A stretch of 64,000 bases of DNA from Diphasiastrum complanatum (lineage: Eukaryota; Streptophyta; Lycopodiopsida; Lycopodiales; Lycopodiaceae). The DNA is taken from assembly GCA_029204225.1 (NCBI GenBank), contig CM055111.1:31420848-31484847 (forward strand). The letters are read 5' to 3'. Shown piece by piece: positions 29,858 through 44,764 of this stretch; position 1 is the stretch's first letter, and each line of letters starts with the position of its first letter. The notes beneath the pieces were generated by a model that saw nothing but the letters and a program-made list of their open reading frames with translations, was not told where the DNA came from and searched no databases. The translations under genes and the position numbers were made by a program.

Positions 29858-32800
29858 TTGCGAGAGGAGCTTACATTTATGAGTGGACGACGCACAAGTA
29901 TGGAAAGGAACTTCCATGGGGCAACCCCCAAGATTGGTTCAAGATTGTTATTCTTATCAGGAAAGATCGCGAGGAGGAAGTCAGATTTCATGATCGACTC
30001 CGGAGCTTCACATAACTATATCTCAAGGAGCGTAGTGGAACAATTCGGCTTGCCGACCAGGAATGTTACATCTACTCTCAAGGTAGAAACAGCGAAGGGA
30101 GCACTAGATGCAGACAAAGCGACATTGAACATCCCGGTGCAGATTGGAAGATGGAAGGCTAAACTTAGCTTTGTGATTTTAGAGATGGATGCCTTTGATG
30201 TGATTTTGGGCCTCCCTTGGTTAAATGAACACTGTATCGCAGTTTTGGGTAGGAGCTCAAACTTGGTCCTCTTGGATTATAAGGGACAAATCTGTGTGAC
30301 AAAAGCCCTGCCCGGAGGAAATGCTAAGGATACCGATATTGAACAAAATCTGGTTGCAGCATTAGTGATGAAAAGAATGGCGAAAGGGAAAAGGTCAAAG
30401 TGCTTTCTTTGCATCTGTCGAGAAGTCCCAGAAGGGAAAAGCGTGCGACAAGAAAACTTGCCAAAAGAAGTGGCAGATCTGTTAGAAGAATTTAGCGATG
30501 TGTTCCCTGAGGAACTCCCAGCTAAGCTACCTCCTCGAAGACCAGTGGACCATAAAATTGAGTTGGTACCAGGAACAGAGCCAACTTCACGAGCACCCTA
30601 CAGAATGTCACAAGAAGAGTTGGCGGAACTGAAATGACAACTTGGTGAATTGATGGACAAAGGTTTTATTAGACCTAGCGCTTCACCTTTTGGAGCCCCA
30701 GTGTTGTTCGTGGAAAAGGCAGACAAAACTCTTCGAATGTGTGTGGATTATCGCATGCTTAACAAGAGTACCATCAAGAACAAGTACCCCATGCCTAGAA
30801 TTGATGACCTATTCGACCAACTCAAACATGCCAAATACTTTAGCCGAATAGATCTCAGATCTGGATATCATCAAATTCGAATAGCTAAAGGTGATGAGCA
30901 CAAAACGGCGTTTCGAACGTGGTACGGAAGTCACGAGTTCCTGGTGATGCCATTCGGTCTAACAAACGCACCAGCCACTTTTTGCACGTTGATGAACAAT
31001 ATATTTCAAGACTGCCTGGATGAATTCGTCATTGTGTACATTGATGACATATTAGTATTTAGCCGGAACCTTAAAGATCACATTCAACATTTAAGGACAG
31101 TTCTCCAACGATTGAGGAGGAACTGCTTGTTCGCGAAAAGAGAGAAATGTGAGTTTGTGGTGGAGGAAGTTGACTTCCTTGGACATGTTATAGGCCACGG
31201 ACGGATTCGAATGGATCCTAAGAAGATCAAGGCTATCTTGGATTGGCTAGCACCTAAAACTGTTCATGGCATCAAATCCTTTGTGGGCTTATGTAACTTT
31301 TACAGGAGATTCATTGAGGCATTTAGCAAAATTGTGGCACCACTGTTGGAGCAGACCAAGACTCATCTGAAGATGACATGGACACCGGAATGTGAAGCAG
31401 CGTTCCAAGAACTAAAACGACGGATCACTCAAGAACCCATCCTTGCCTTACCGGACTTTAGCAAACCTTTTGAAATACATACAGATGTGTCGAACTTTGC
31501 TATTGGGGCCGTGCTGATGCAAGATGGAAAACCTGTTGCATATTTTTCAAAGAAATTGAGTGACGTAGAGCGACGATGGCCAACTCATGAAAAAGAAATG
31601 GTCGCAGTAGTCCAAGCAGTGGAGCATTGGAGACATTATGTGGCAGGAAAACCCTTTAAGGCGTTCACTGATAATGTATCACTCAAGTACTTCTCATCCC
31701 AAGATATGCTCACGCCAAAGCAAATGCGATGGCAAAACTTTCTCTCAAAATTCAATATAGACATTTTACACACGGCGGGAAAGAACAATGTGGTGGCGGA
31801 CGCACTAAGTAGACAGGAACACTTGATGGCAACAGTGACAACTCAGGTGACTGGCCTACTCCAAAAAATCAGAGAGAATTATGGTGTAGATGCGTTGGCG
31901 AAGGACTTAATGATCGAATTCCAGCTGGGAAAGCCTCATAAACATTTTACTTGGAAAGATCAAATGGTTGTTTATAAACAACGCAGAGTATATGTCCCAG
32001 ACAACATCAACCTGAGGAAGAAAGTCTTGCGAGAACATCATGACGTGCTAGCCGCCGGGCATCCAGGGGTGAATCGCATGTATGAACTTCTCAAAAGAGG
32101 CTTCTATTGGCCAAGTATGTGGGCAGACGTTGAATCCTATGTACAAACATGCCCGACATGTCAACAAGTGAAGGTGGAACCGCTAGCTCCGGCTGGACTA
32201 CTCCAACCATTACCGGTACCAGCATAAACATGGGATTCGATGAGCATGGATTTTATTGTTCAACTACCATGGTGCCAAGGATTCGACTCAATTTATGTGG
32301 TGGTTGACCGCTTTTCAAAGCAAGTTCATCTAGTACCAACTAAAAGTTCAGTGACAGCTGAAGAAGTGGCAAGGTTATTTTTCAAATGTGTTTTCAAATA
32401 CCACGGCCTGCCTAGAACGATTATTTCTGACCGAGACACCAAGTTTGTCGGAAAGTTTTGGACTTGTCTATTTCGCCTCGTGGGAACCGGATTGAATTTC
32501 AGTACTGCATATCATCCTCAGACAGATGGGCAAACGGAACGAGTCAATCGACAGATTGAACAATATTTACGAAATTATGTCGCTTGGGACCAATCCGATT
32601 GGGTCAACTACTTGGATATTCTCGAGTTTGCACATAACAACCAAGTGAACAGATCTACTGGAAGGGCACCCTTCGAGATAAGCAATGGTCGGCTACCGAT
32701 TGTTCCAAGCTCTTTTCTTACAGGCGTGCAGGAAACACCACTACCCACTGTAGAGGAATTCATCAATGAGTGGCACACAAAGCTGACCGAGGTGAAGGCA

Positions 32801-33361
32801 TTTTTAGAGCAGTCACAAAGGAGTATGGCAGCTGACGTAAACCCACATCGACGAGAACTGGAATTTGAGGAAGGTGATCAAGTATGGCTGAACACAAAGA
32901 ACATTGCGCTACCAAAAGGTTTTTCTCATAAGTTTGCTCGACCTTATGCGGGACCATATTATGTCACCAAGAAGATCAACCCAGTGGCTTATCGATTAGC
33001 GCTGCCATCCAGCTTGGATATACACAATGTGTTTCATATCTCATTACTCAAACGGTACAAACCAGATGAGCGATTTGATCGGCAACACGAACTCCGTCAC
33101 CCACCACCGACACTTGATGATACGAAGAGGTAGCTTGTACCAGAACAAATATTGACACATAGAAAGCGAACTGGCGTTCAACGTGAATATCTAGTGAAGT
33201 GGCTACGGGCTCCACTTATTGAGGCTTCTTGGGAGTACGAAGACAAACTTAAGGAGGGAGCCCTTGAAGTACTAGCAGATTATCTGCAGAAGAACCAACG
33301 CAATAGCCGTTTTCCCAGATCGGCACACAAAGCACTACCTGGCGGCATGCCTCTTACATAA
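29858..33361 (+). pseudogene. Gypsy pol: protease-RT-RNase H-integrase-chromodomain
   Basis: Protease DSGASHNYIS (D at about 29996) and [35 protein letters not shown] and YIDDILVFS (31037). RNase [17 protein letters not shown] (D at 31493), [15 protein letters not shown] and NVVADALSR. Integrase zinc finger HH...CPTCQQVK (32035-32170), and core D (MDF, 32252), D (SDRDTKF, 32430), E (QTERVN, 32535). The chromodomain-like end is REYLVKWLRAPLIEASWE (33183-33240). All parts share one frame. In-frame stops are at 30638 (TGA), 32225 (TAA) and 33131 (TAG), each explainable by a single C-to-T change from CGA, CAA or CAG. All visible catalytic acids are kept. Confidence 0.92.
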
Positions 33362-33588
33362 ACATTCGTGGCCATTCTGAAGTTCAAGGAACTTTCCAGT
33401 ATTTTTCTTAAATTTGCCAATAAATCACTTGCAGCTTTACACAGGTTTTACGTAAGTGAACTTTATCTACACTTTTCCTGTGCTACTGCCAATGTATTTT
33501 GTAGTTAAAAGTTGCTAAGGCCGATGAATTAAGCCCCTGCCATACGTCCTAGGTCTAGTTTGGCCCTGATGAGGACATCAGCTTTTTC
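33362..33588 (+). other. Gypsy 3' non-coding region
   Basis: Between the pol stop and the polypurine tract. The left-arm equivalent is split around the copia element (10802-10859, 16431-16629). The IR1 inner breakpoint falls at its start. Confidence 0.8.
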
Positions 33589-33602
33589 AAACGAGGGGAG
33601 GA
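33589..33602 (+). other. Gypsy polypurine tract
   Basis: AAACGAGGGGAGGA directly before the 3' LTR. Confidence 0.85.
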
Positions 33603-34521
33603 TGTTGTAAAGCTGACTCAGGTGCACCCAACGTGCCCTGTAAGACTCTAAGGGGTGACACTCCCTAAGGTCCCAAAGCAAGTTAGAACGTCAAGGACTG
33701 AGCCTCCGACCTGTGGTGAGCTAGTCAAGTAGTCACAAGTCATGAGCTAGCTCGGGAGCTCGAGTCATGGCCTAGTCAGGAAGCAAGTTGATTCTGCCAC
33801 CGGAACGGCTCCCGGGACCCATGTCCGGGAGCCAGACTGATTCTGCCAGGCTTGCCAGGCTTAATCAACAAAATAAAAACTAAGTCCCAAAAAGCGTGCT
33901 TTACCAGAAAGCACTATGTTTCAGAACAGAGGGGGTGCGCCGAATCACAGCAGAACTATAGGGGGAGTCCGGCAGACAGAAACTTGGGCAGCTCAACCAG
34001 CGCCAGGAATCCAGTCGCCAGGTCTCAGCTCCCTCTACCAGCACGAGCCAGGCACAATGCCCAGCACGTGTTGGTGGCCCCGAGACCGGTCAGTCTATGT
34101 ATGAATGTAACCTCTTCCAAATCTAATAAAGTTGATCCTTGGGGATGATTACCATTTCGGTTTCGCCTTCGGGACTGGTCCAAGTGGAAGGACCCTTACT
34201 ACAACCTTTTTGCGTCGCTGGCGCCTAAGGGTCCCTGTCATCGACATGGGGCTTGCCGCTATGCCAATTGGTCAGTTTGGCGACCACTATGCCTTGGGTT
34301 TCATGTGTGGCTTGTCTTTGCCTTTGGTTACCTTTTGGGGACGGATTCTGAGTTGGCTTTCGGGTTGGTTGGGATTCCAGTTTTCTTTAAGTCTGAATGG
34401 TTAAGCTTGTTACGTTTCTGAGTTGGCTTTTATGTAAGTGCATGATGGATGAATGTTAGACTTAAGCGCGTGTTGGGGAAACCGCTCAAGTCCCAGCGCC
34501 CTTTGAGGCGCCGGTGCAACA
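33603..34521 (+). repeat. Gypsy 3' LTR
   Basis: 919 bp, starts TGTTGTAAAGC, ends CCGGTGCAACA, followed by GTGAT. It carries a few substitutions and one extra T (TTTCTTTAAG) relative to the 5' LTR. Confidence 0.93.
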
Positions 34522-34800
34522 GTGATGGAATAGTGCTCTCCAAAATTCCCCATCAAACTTATTATTTTGGTCATTGATTGTGCCAAAAAGATGATTGTAA
34601 CATAATAAAAATAGCATGTCTATGAACAACCTTGCTAATTCTAGTGCTATAATAATTGTTTTGGTCAAAACAAAGTGAGCCATTATGGTCAAATGATCAA
34701 CTATGACTCATTTGTCATCATCACCTTTCTAGGTCCTAGGTAGGCATACTATAAAATCCATGGATATACTTTGCCGTTTGCCGGTTTATATTTTAGAAAG
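34522..34800 (-). pseudogene. Decayed gypsy integrase core, right of the insertion
   Basis: Minus strand: LTIMAHFVLTKTII and LARLFIDMLFLL, up to a FDGEFWRALFHH end at the LTR boundary. It completes the relic at 27297-28245. Confidence 0.82.
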
Positions 34801-34834
34801 GTTATAACAATCCACCTATCTATAGTGTGCTCCA

Positions 34835-34955
34835 AGTTGGATAGGAATTAATTAGCTTGATTTGTGGGATATAAAATGGAAGGATATATATATATTGATA
34901 GATGGTACAAGACTATAAAAGATAGGTAGTTCTGCAGCTGTATGGCATGCATGTG
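34835..34955 (-). repeat. Direct repeat flanking YSL segment, right arm (inner copy)
   Basis: Equivalent of 9468-9600. It pairs with 36360-36490 in the same orientation, bracketing the YSL exons. A (TA)n stretch is slightly expanded here (ATATATATATAT). Confidence 0.83.
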
Positions 34956-35114
34956 GTGAGTGCTCCACATGAGCGCTAATTACACTCATTTAACTGGGTG
35001 CGGAGGAATGATCAGCCTCAGCCCAACGCATGAGCATGATCGAAAGAGGAGGAGTTAGTGACTGATCAATACAAGCAGCAGCTTCTGACTATATCTTGCT
35101 TTCAGTAAATTTTC

Positions 35115-35989
35115 ATGAGCTTGATGGCGGTTGAGATGCAAAACAGCAATATGGAACTGGAGGGTGGTGGGCATCGCACAAAGGATGTTCACCAGTTCTC
35201 GCAATCGCAGGGGAACGGCCAGGGCAGAGGCAGATGTAAAAAACCTGAATGATTATCATTATCATTATGATGATAAGGATGCAAAGGATGGGTTAAAATA
35301 CGTCAACAAGAAAGGCGGATCGGATGGGCAGTGGCAGCATGCTGACAGCTCCAAGCAGCTCACCAGTGGACTTAATGGGAAGGGCGATGAGCAGTTCTCT
35401 GTGGAGGAATGTGCTGAAACTGCAGTGCCTCCTTGGTGGGAACAAATCACCATCAGGTCGCTAGTTGTAAGCGTGGTGCTAGGAGGTTTCTTCTCCATCA
35501 TAACCCACAAACTGAGCCTGACAGTGGGAGTCATCCCATCGCTGAATGTGTCCGCTGGATTGCTTGGATATTTTTTCATTCGATCATGGATCGCAATCAC
35601 GTCCAACCTGGGGTTTTCGAGCAAACCCTTCACTCGACAGGAGAACACTGTCATTCAAACCTGCGTGGTTGCGTGCTATGGCCTGGCTTTCAGTGGTAAT
35701 ATGCTTGAATGATCAAGTCTAAATTTGACAGACTAGTGTAGCGTACTTTCTTCTGCATTGATTCGATTTGTGCGTGGTGACCGAACTTTCTTCCTGTATA
35801 TACGTTACCCTCCCAGGAGGATTCGGGTCGTATATGCTGGGCCTGGACCCAAAAACCTACAACCGCATTGGACCAGACTATCCTAGAAATCACGCAGATG
35901 ATGTCAACAAACTTTCGCTGGGATGGATCATTGCATTTCTCTTCACCGTCAGTTTCCTTGGCGTCTGGGTGCTTGTTCCTCTCCGAAAG
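35115..35989 (+). pseudogene. Yellow Stripe-Like transporter, exons 1-2 (plus-strand copy)
   Basis: Same exons as 8429-9302. Exon 1 is 35115-35695 and exon 2 is 35817-35989, with identical splice sites. One extra G in the run at about 35210 (GGGG versus GGG) shifts the frame after ~32 codons. The ATG at 35115 therefore no longer reaches the conserved part, although the downstream frame from about 35215 is open through PPWWEQ and FTRQENTVIQT to the exon 1 donor. It keeps the family's usual C in QTCVVACYG. Exon 2 has one substitution (GVWVLV versus GVLVLV). It is collinear with exons 3-7 at 56.2-58.06 kb on the same strand, with matching phase 0 at intron 2. Confidence 0.86.
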
Positions 35990-36096
35990 GTTAGGTTATT
36001 ACACACTTTGTGGCTCATCAGTTGATTTGTTAAATTAGTCGTAGCTAGTGATTTCATGAGGCAAGGAGAGGGAGTAGAGAAATTGATTAACATGCA

Positions 36097-38530
<2,434 letters not shown>

Positions 38531-39004
38531 ATACACAAAACAAGCAAATGAAGATTGGTTTTTATCGACTACATAGCTTTGCGATTTCACAAGCCAGTGA
38601 ATCCATCTGTCACCCAAGGCTCAGTTATAAGTGTATGATTGTTTTCTTGAGCATTTCCCATCATTCACCCTCTCTTCTATACCCAAAACAATCGAGTCAC
38701 ATGGGAGCATGTAACTATCTATCCACTATCCATGATTTGTCCATACTTAATGCCCATCAAGTGCGATCAGGCAATTTGGCACCTGATGATGGCTCTTAGG
38801 ACATGAAAACAAATGATGGCCTTCATGATGAAACAAACAATAGATCACTCAAGATATGAAAGCAAATATTGGCCCTTGTTAAGAGTAGGCAAATTTTTGC
38901 ACAACTAGGCCACATGAATGGTTATTTTGAGTATCGAGGTAGAGCAAAGTAGTGAACCACTAACATCTTGCCATTGATATATTTGTTTTTTGCTATTGAT
39001 CATG

Positions 39005-40215
39005 TTAGATCCCATACCAAAGGATGTGTTGTACCAAGAAATGTCAGGTAGCCACATTATCATCTATACTGAAGCTAAAGAAAAGTAGTGACAATACATC
39101 GAGGATTTGTTGTGCCGAGAAGCATCGTAGATCCATAATATGGTTTATACTGAAGCTTAACAGAAAGTAGCAACACATTAAAGTCATGTTGTACCAAGAA
39201 GCATCAACAATCATACTATGATTTATATTGAAGTTCGACATAAAACAACAACACATCAAGGGTGTGTTGTACCAAGAAGCATCTGTGTTCTCTACCATGA
39301 TTATTGTGGTTTATACTGAAGCTCAACATGAAGTAGCAACACATCAAAGATGTGTTGTACCAAGAAGCATTAGCAATCCATACTATGGTTCATATTGAAG
39401 CTCGACATGCAGCAACAACACACCAAGGATGTGTTGTACCAAAAAGCAACATGAACTAGCAACACATGAAAGACATGTTGGCAATCCATATTGTGGTTCA
39501 TGTTGAAGCTCGATATAAAACAACAACACATCAAAGGATGTGATGTATCCTGAAGTATCTACAATCTCTACTGTGGTTATTGTGGTTTGTACATAAGCTC
39601 AATAGGAAGTAGCAACACATCAAAGATGTGTTGCACCAAGGTGCATCAGCAATCCATACTATAGTTCATATTGAAGCTCAAAAAAAAGCAGCAACACATC
39701 GAAGGATGTGTTGTACCAAGAAGCACCTTGCGATCTCCAATGTGGTTATTGTAGTTTGTACTGAAGCAAAGACATCAAAGACGCATTGCATTGTACCCGG
39801 AAGCATCAACAATCCATATTGTGGTTCATATTGAAGCTCAACAAAAAGTAGCAACACATTGAAGGCGTGTTGTACAAAGAATCCATAATCCATACTGTGG
39901 TTTATACCAAAGCTTGACATACAACAACAACACACCAGAGATGTGTTGTACCCAGAAGCATCAACAATCCATATTGTGGTTCATATTGAAGCTCAAAAAA
40001 AATTAGGGACACACTGAAGATGTGTTGTACAAGGAAGCATCAACAATCTGTAATGTGGTTTATATTGAAGCTCAACATAAATCAACAACACGCCAAAGAT
40101 GCAAGAAACATGTGTAAATGATGCAAGAAACTTCTGCAATCTATAATGTGGTATATCTTGAAGATGGACATAAAGGATGCATTGTACCAAGAGGTGTACC
40201 AAGAGGCATCAACAA
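39005..40215. repeat. ~80-90 bp minisatellite array, right-arm copy
   Basis: Reverse complement of 4262-5470 with the same number and order of units as far as I can see. The array did not homogenise or change unit number after the IR1 duplication. Confidence 0.88.
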
Positions 40216-40964
40216 TCTATGTTGTGGTTACTGGGGTAATGAAGAGTACACACCACTCAAAAGTGAATGAAATTAGATGAACCTTGAGAACCGGACAATT
40301 GTAGCTCAATTTTCCTTCTTCCTTCCACTTCCTTGTCTCATCACATTCCTTGTCTTGATCAACCATTTGATCATCCATGTCATGCCCATGACTGGTCTTG
40401 GGTAGCATGTCCACGCTAGTGACAGGTAATCGTGACTATAAGGGAATTGGGGCCCTTATGAGTACATGGTCATAATTAATGATTGTAGGCCTAAACACAT
40501 GGTGGTGGAGTTCATATAGGTCTATCAGTGAGTCATTAGGGAACTGGATGACGTGGCCCAAATAGGCTGCAGAGGTGTCCAGTGAGGTGTCACAATGCAC
40601 TACTAGTTGTACATGGCCCTTGGAGGGTATAAGTATACCTATTGGGCTCTCACTAGTGTATGCTTGATTTTGTAATTGGTAGCTACATGCTGCTAGTGTG
40701 ATTTCTCTTTCCATGATTGTGACTGATCCCGGGGGCTAGATCTGTAAGATCTAGGTTTGGTTGGGCTGGTTTATCCACCACCCGTTCCCTTTTGTTGGTG
40801 CTTCTATCAGTATGCTTAGACTGGTATCCTGTGTGTGAGGACTTTCTAATCCATATGATCATCATGAGCGTCTTCCTAGTTGGATTAAGTTTTTTCATGC
40901 TTTGAATCAAGTATTGGGATGAATTCAATTGTTCCTTCCTTCTCATGTTTCACCACATGAGGCA
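40216..40964. other. No recognisable gene
   Basis: Inverted copy of 3530-4261, with a few frames opened by point differences (40436-40714, 40683-40946 minus). The first of these reads across sites where the other arm has stops. No domain seen. Confidence 0.45.
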
Positions 40965-41080
40965 TGTGGTCCACATCAAACATCACATGCCGACTAATGA
41001 TGCTCTTCATGCTTGTAAGATCATATAGTCTATAAGATTTCTATTCCTCATTGTATCCCAAGAAGATACACTTACTGGAG
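40965..41080 (-). pseudogene. Copia integrase C-terminal fragment, right-arm copy
   Basis: Inverted partner of 3400-3525, with the same motif and further substitutions. Confidence 0.7.
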
Positions 41081-42021
41081 TTTGTCGAAAATCATTAGTG
41101 AAGGTTCGAAAAAATCCAAACCGATCCGACCCGACCTAGGGTTGGAATTTTTCCTTAAGAAAAAACTCGAGCCTTCTATTTTCTTGGTCTTGTAAAGTTT
41201 TCAGGATGCTCATTAACAAATGGATTTAAGACTAAGCATCGAATTCCAACAGAGTTTTCATATAACTTCTTTCTATGGAATTGGTTGTACAACCAAACAC
41301 ATAGCTTGCTCTAGCTCTCCTCCAATTGGTGTTCATGTGGATAGTTGCTCTAGCTTGCTCTTGTGCTCCTTCCATTGTTGTTCACATGGAGCCATAATCC
41401 ACTTTAGTTCCTCTGCCAAGGATCGACTCAAAATAGGCTCATTGACCAATATCGAGTTTAGTACATCTAGATTGCTTGAGTTCAACCTTTTATAGATAAA
41501 ATCTATCCCTACCACATGAGATAATCCAAATTTGATGACATCACTCAATTTTGGCCCTCATCACCCATTGAGTAATTAAATCAAAGGAATCTTGAATTTA
41601 AGACAATTAGATAGCTCAAATTTCATATATATGTCTAAGATAGCTCAAATTTGTGCAACATATGATTTTGGTCCTTATCAGTCGACATGCCTCATTGAAT
41701 AATCTAAAAACAATAAGTTTGTGTCATATAATCAACTAACTAATGTGATTTCCACCCTAAAATTATTTGTAAACACTGAATATTATATGCTCATCTCTTT
41801 GGGCAAGGCACCATCCAACAATTCTACATCAACTATTACAATGTGTTTTGTTAGTTGAGAGAAACCACAGGAAGACAAAGCTAGTCTGGAACACCCAATG
41901 CATTCTCTTTTAGAAAGTGTCCCTCCTAGACTAGTGTGAGTTTGTATGGGAGCTGCAGTCCTAACTATCACCTATTGTCCATGCTACATGCATATATTTA
42001 CTACTGTGTGGAGAGTCCCAT

Positions 42022-43360
42022 TTAATTGCTATTGAATTGTTTGACCTTGATATTGTCAAGCATATGACTTGTGGAACAAGGCTGGCCCTCATACCTATTG
42101 CCAAGTATGCATGCATGCAAATCTCTCACACTACCCTTTGCTCTACAGTGATTGGTTACACCTAATGGATCCCTTGGATCAGCCCAAGTTATGGTCTCAT
42201 AATACTCCCTCCTCCTTGAGAGCCAGGCTCGGTCCTCTATGACCAAATCTGAAAATAGTTTGCAAGGAGCACTACCTCTCTCTAAAGTGAAATTCTCAAC
42301 AGGTAGATCCCTCCACTTAACCAACTATTTTTGATATAGAGTGTAATATTTCATCTCCCTATAATTAAGAATGCTTTCTGGTTCATGTGGATGTTGATGA
42401 GAATTTATGGGCCTCTGTATTGGCTAACATGAAATACTGGATGGTCTTTAGTATTGTTTGGAAGTTCTAGCTCATTGTATTCTTCCAATAATGGTGAAGG
42501 ACCACAATACCTAGGAGATGACTTGGCACACACTCTCTTTTTTAGAGTTCTAGAGTCAGCTGAAATTTTAAGAAAGACGTTTTTGCCAGTAGAGAACTGA
42601 ATGTCCCATTTGTGCAAATCCACACAATGTTTTGCTCGATCCTAAGCAGCTTGCTTCATGCTTCTTTTACCATGTTCTACCATCTGGTTTAGGTCTTCTG
42701 CTATTTCAACTTTTTCATGCTTGAACCCTTCATCTCTGGGTGAGCATGGCTGAAAACCATACATCAACATAAATGGTCTGTATTCCGTAGCTAAATGTCT
42801 GGCAGTATTATAAGAAAACTCTACTATCAAAGACTATTCCTCCAATTAATTTGCTTTTTGCTGATGTATGCACAAAGCATATCCTCTATCGTTTGCTTTC
42901 ACCTTTTTGTTTGAAAGTCTAGTTGTAGATATTGTGGTTGGTTTGTTGTACTCATATTCAATTTGGTATGGAGGTGATGGAATATTGCTCTCCAAAAATC
43001 CCCATCAAACTTATTATTTTGGTCATTGATTGTGCCAAAAAGATGATTGTAACATAATAAAAATATGTGTCTATGAACAACCTTACTAATTTTAGTGCTA
43101 TAATGATTGTTTTGGTCAAAACAAAGTGAGCCATTATGGTCAAATGATCAACTATGACTCATATGTCATCATGACCTTTCTAGGTCCTAGGTAGGCATAC
43201 TATAAAATCCATGGATATACTTTCTCGTTTGTCAGTTTATATTTCAAAAAAACTAATCACATATTGTTGAATGTCCTTTTTCATACTAGGAAAAATTTGC
43301 CTCCGAAAAATCTCGTAGTTTTTTGAATTTCTAGTTGTCCCACTATCATGACAATCATAT
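42022..43360 (-). pseudogene. Decayed gypsy integrase-chromodomain remnant, right-arm copy
   Basis: Inverted partner of 1130-2455: LTIMAHFVLTKTII (43140), FSYNTARHLATEYRPFMLMY (42820) and VKWRDLPVENFTLE (42310). Frames are broken as in copy 1. Confidence 0.8.
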
Positions 43361-43399
43361 AATACTTGGCAGCTAAAATCTTCTATGTCGGAAGCACAT

Positions 43400-44313
43400 A
43401 CTCTATTTTTGGGGAGGAGACACTCATTCTGGAAGGAATATTATTTCATTTGAATTCTCGACCATTAGATCCCTCAACCATGATGTTATGCTAGGGTTCT
43501 ACAAACTCAAAATTCTCAATGCAATCTGGCAGATGTTTGGACTCTCCATCATCAACGAAAGTTGTCATATGCCTAGACAAATCTTTTTTAGTCCTAGAAA
43601 TTAGTTCACAATTTTGTGAATCTCTATTTTGGACTAATCTTCAAACTATGGAGAAACCATGTTGTGCAATTGACTCATCAACTTTTATATTTGCAATATT
43701 GTGTATCGAAAATATTGGCCGGTCTCTGATTTCCACATGGGCTGGGTGAAAGACAAAAACCTGAAAAAGTATCAAACATCATATTATCCTAATATAAAAC
43801 TCTGGTTACATTGGCAATCCACCGAAGATTTGGTAAGATTATGGAAAACAAAAATTACACAGCCATTTCTAAGGCTGATTTATTTATCAAACTTCTCGAT
43901 AGTCCATTTCGGGAGGACTAGGACCCCTTCGGCTATGGCTATATGGTCCAAAATTTTTGCCGGTCATACTAAGCATGTAGTAAATTTCTATACAACTGAT
44001 GAAACAACTTGGTATTTTTTCCCTAGTTTACAATTTATCATGTCAAAAAATCAGCTAACACCAACCATTCAAATTTTGGTGATCTCACATGTGTTTGAGC
44101 ACCTCTATCCGTACAGTACTCGGGCTAGAAGGAATCATCATGTTTTTGACCCCATTTGATCTCAAAATCCACTTGATAGCAAACTATGTCCAAACTAGCT
44201 CTCAAAAACTTGTTTTTTCAGGCTATTTTCATCAAGCATGATTCATGCTATCCATCCTTAGGCAAGCTCTGATACCATGTAATGCACAATGTGATCATTT
44301 GGAAATGTTTGTC

Positions 44314-44315
<2 letters not shown>
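43400..44315 (+). other. Repeat block with recurring 152-aa ORF, right-arm copy
   Basis: Inverted partner of 157-1129. The 152-codon frame is at 43701-44159 on the plus strand, followed by the (AG)n tract at 44316-44371. Confidence 0.5.
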
Positions 44316-44374
<59 letters not shown>

Positions 44375-44497
44375 GTGTTGAAATCCCCCTACTTCAACAT
44401 ATTGACACTTGACTACTTGATTCATGGAGCGTATATTATCTCCAAGTAGTTGTTCTTGGCAAGCTATTGAGATAAAATAAGGCCATGATTCATATGA

Positions 44498-44764
44498 GGT
44501 TAATAATATTGTAGACATACAAACAAAGTATCCCAAGTAGTTTGGGTTACAAGTTGGCAAATTATAATCAACTTGCTTCATGACAAATTTAGACCATTTA
44601 AATGAGGCTTGTTGATACAATCTAAAACACCTGCTTGTTATTTGTAATGCAAGTTGGTAACTTGTATAATTGAACTTGAAATTAGACCATTTGAGTGACG
44701 CTTGTAGAGTAGATATTTGCACACTTTAAGTTAGTCTAACATAATATTATCCAAGTAATTTGTG
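44498..44764. other. Junction segment shared with 54410-54600
   Basis: Contains GCAAGTTGGTAACTTGTATA and repeated ACCATTTGAGTGA-type phrases, also present at 54414-54600 and inverted at 60030-60180. No gene. Confidence 0.6.

Larger units (their letters stand above)
28246..34521 (+). mobile_element. Ty3/gypsy chromovirus-like element lacking gag (6.28 kb)
   Basis: Structurally complete: 5' LTR 28246-29163, primer site 29166, pol 29858-33361, polypurine tract 33589-33602, 3' LTR 33603-34521 and GTGAT target duplication. Pol order is protease, RT, RNase H, integrase, chromodomain, the gypsy order. No capsid or CCHC knuckle is found in the 694 nt between primer site and protease. Pol is one reading frame with three in-frame stops and no frameshift. 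LTRs differ at roughly ten positions (about 1%). It would need gag, and in its present state pol, supplied by a relative. Confidence 0.93.
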
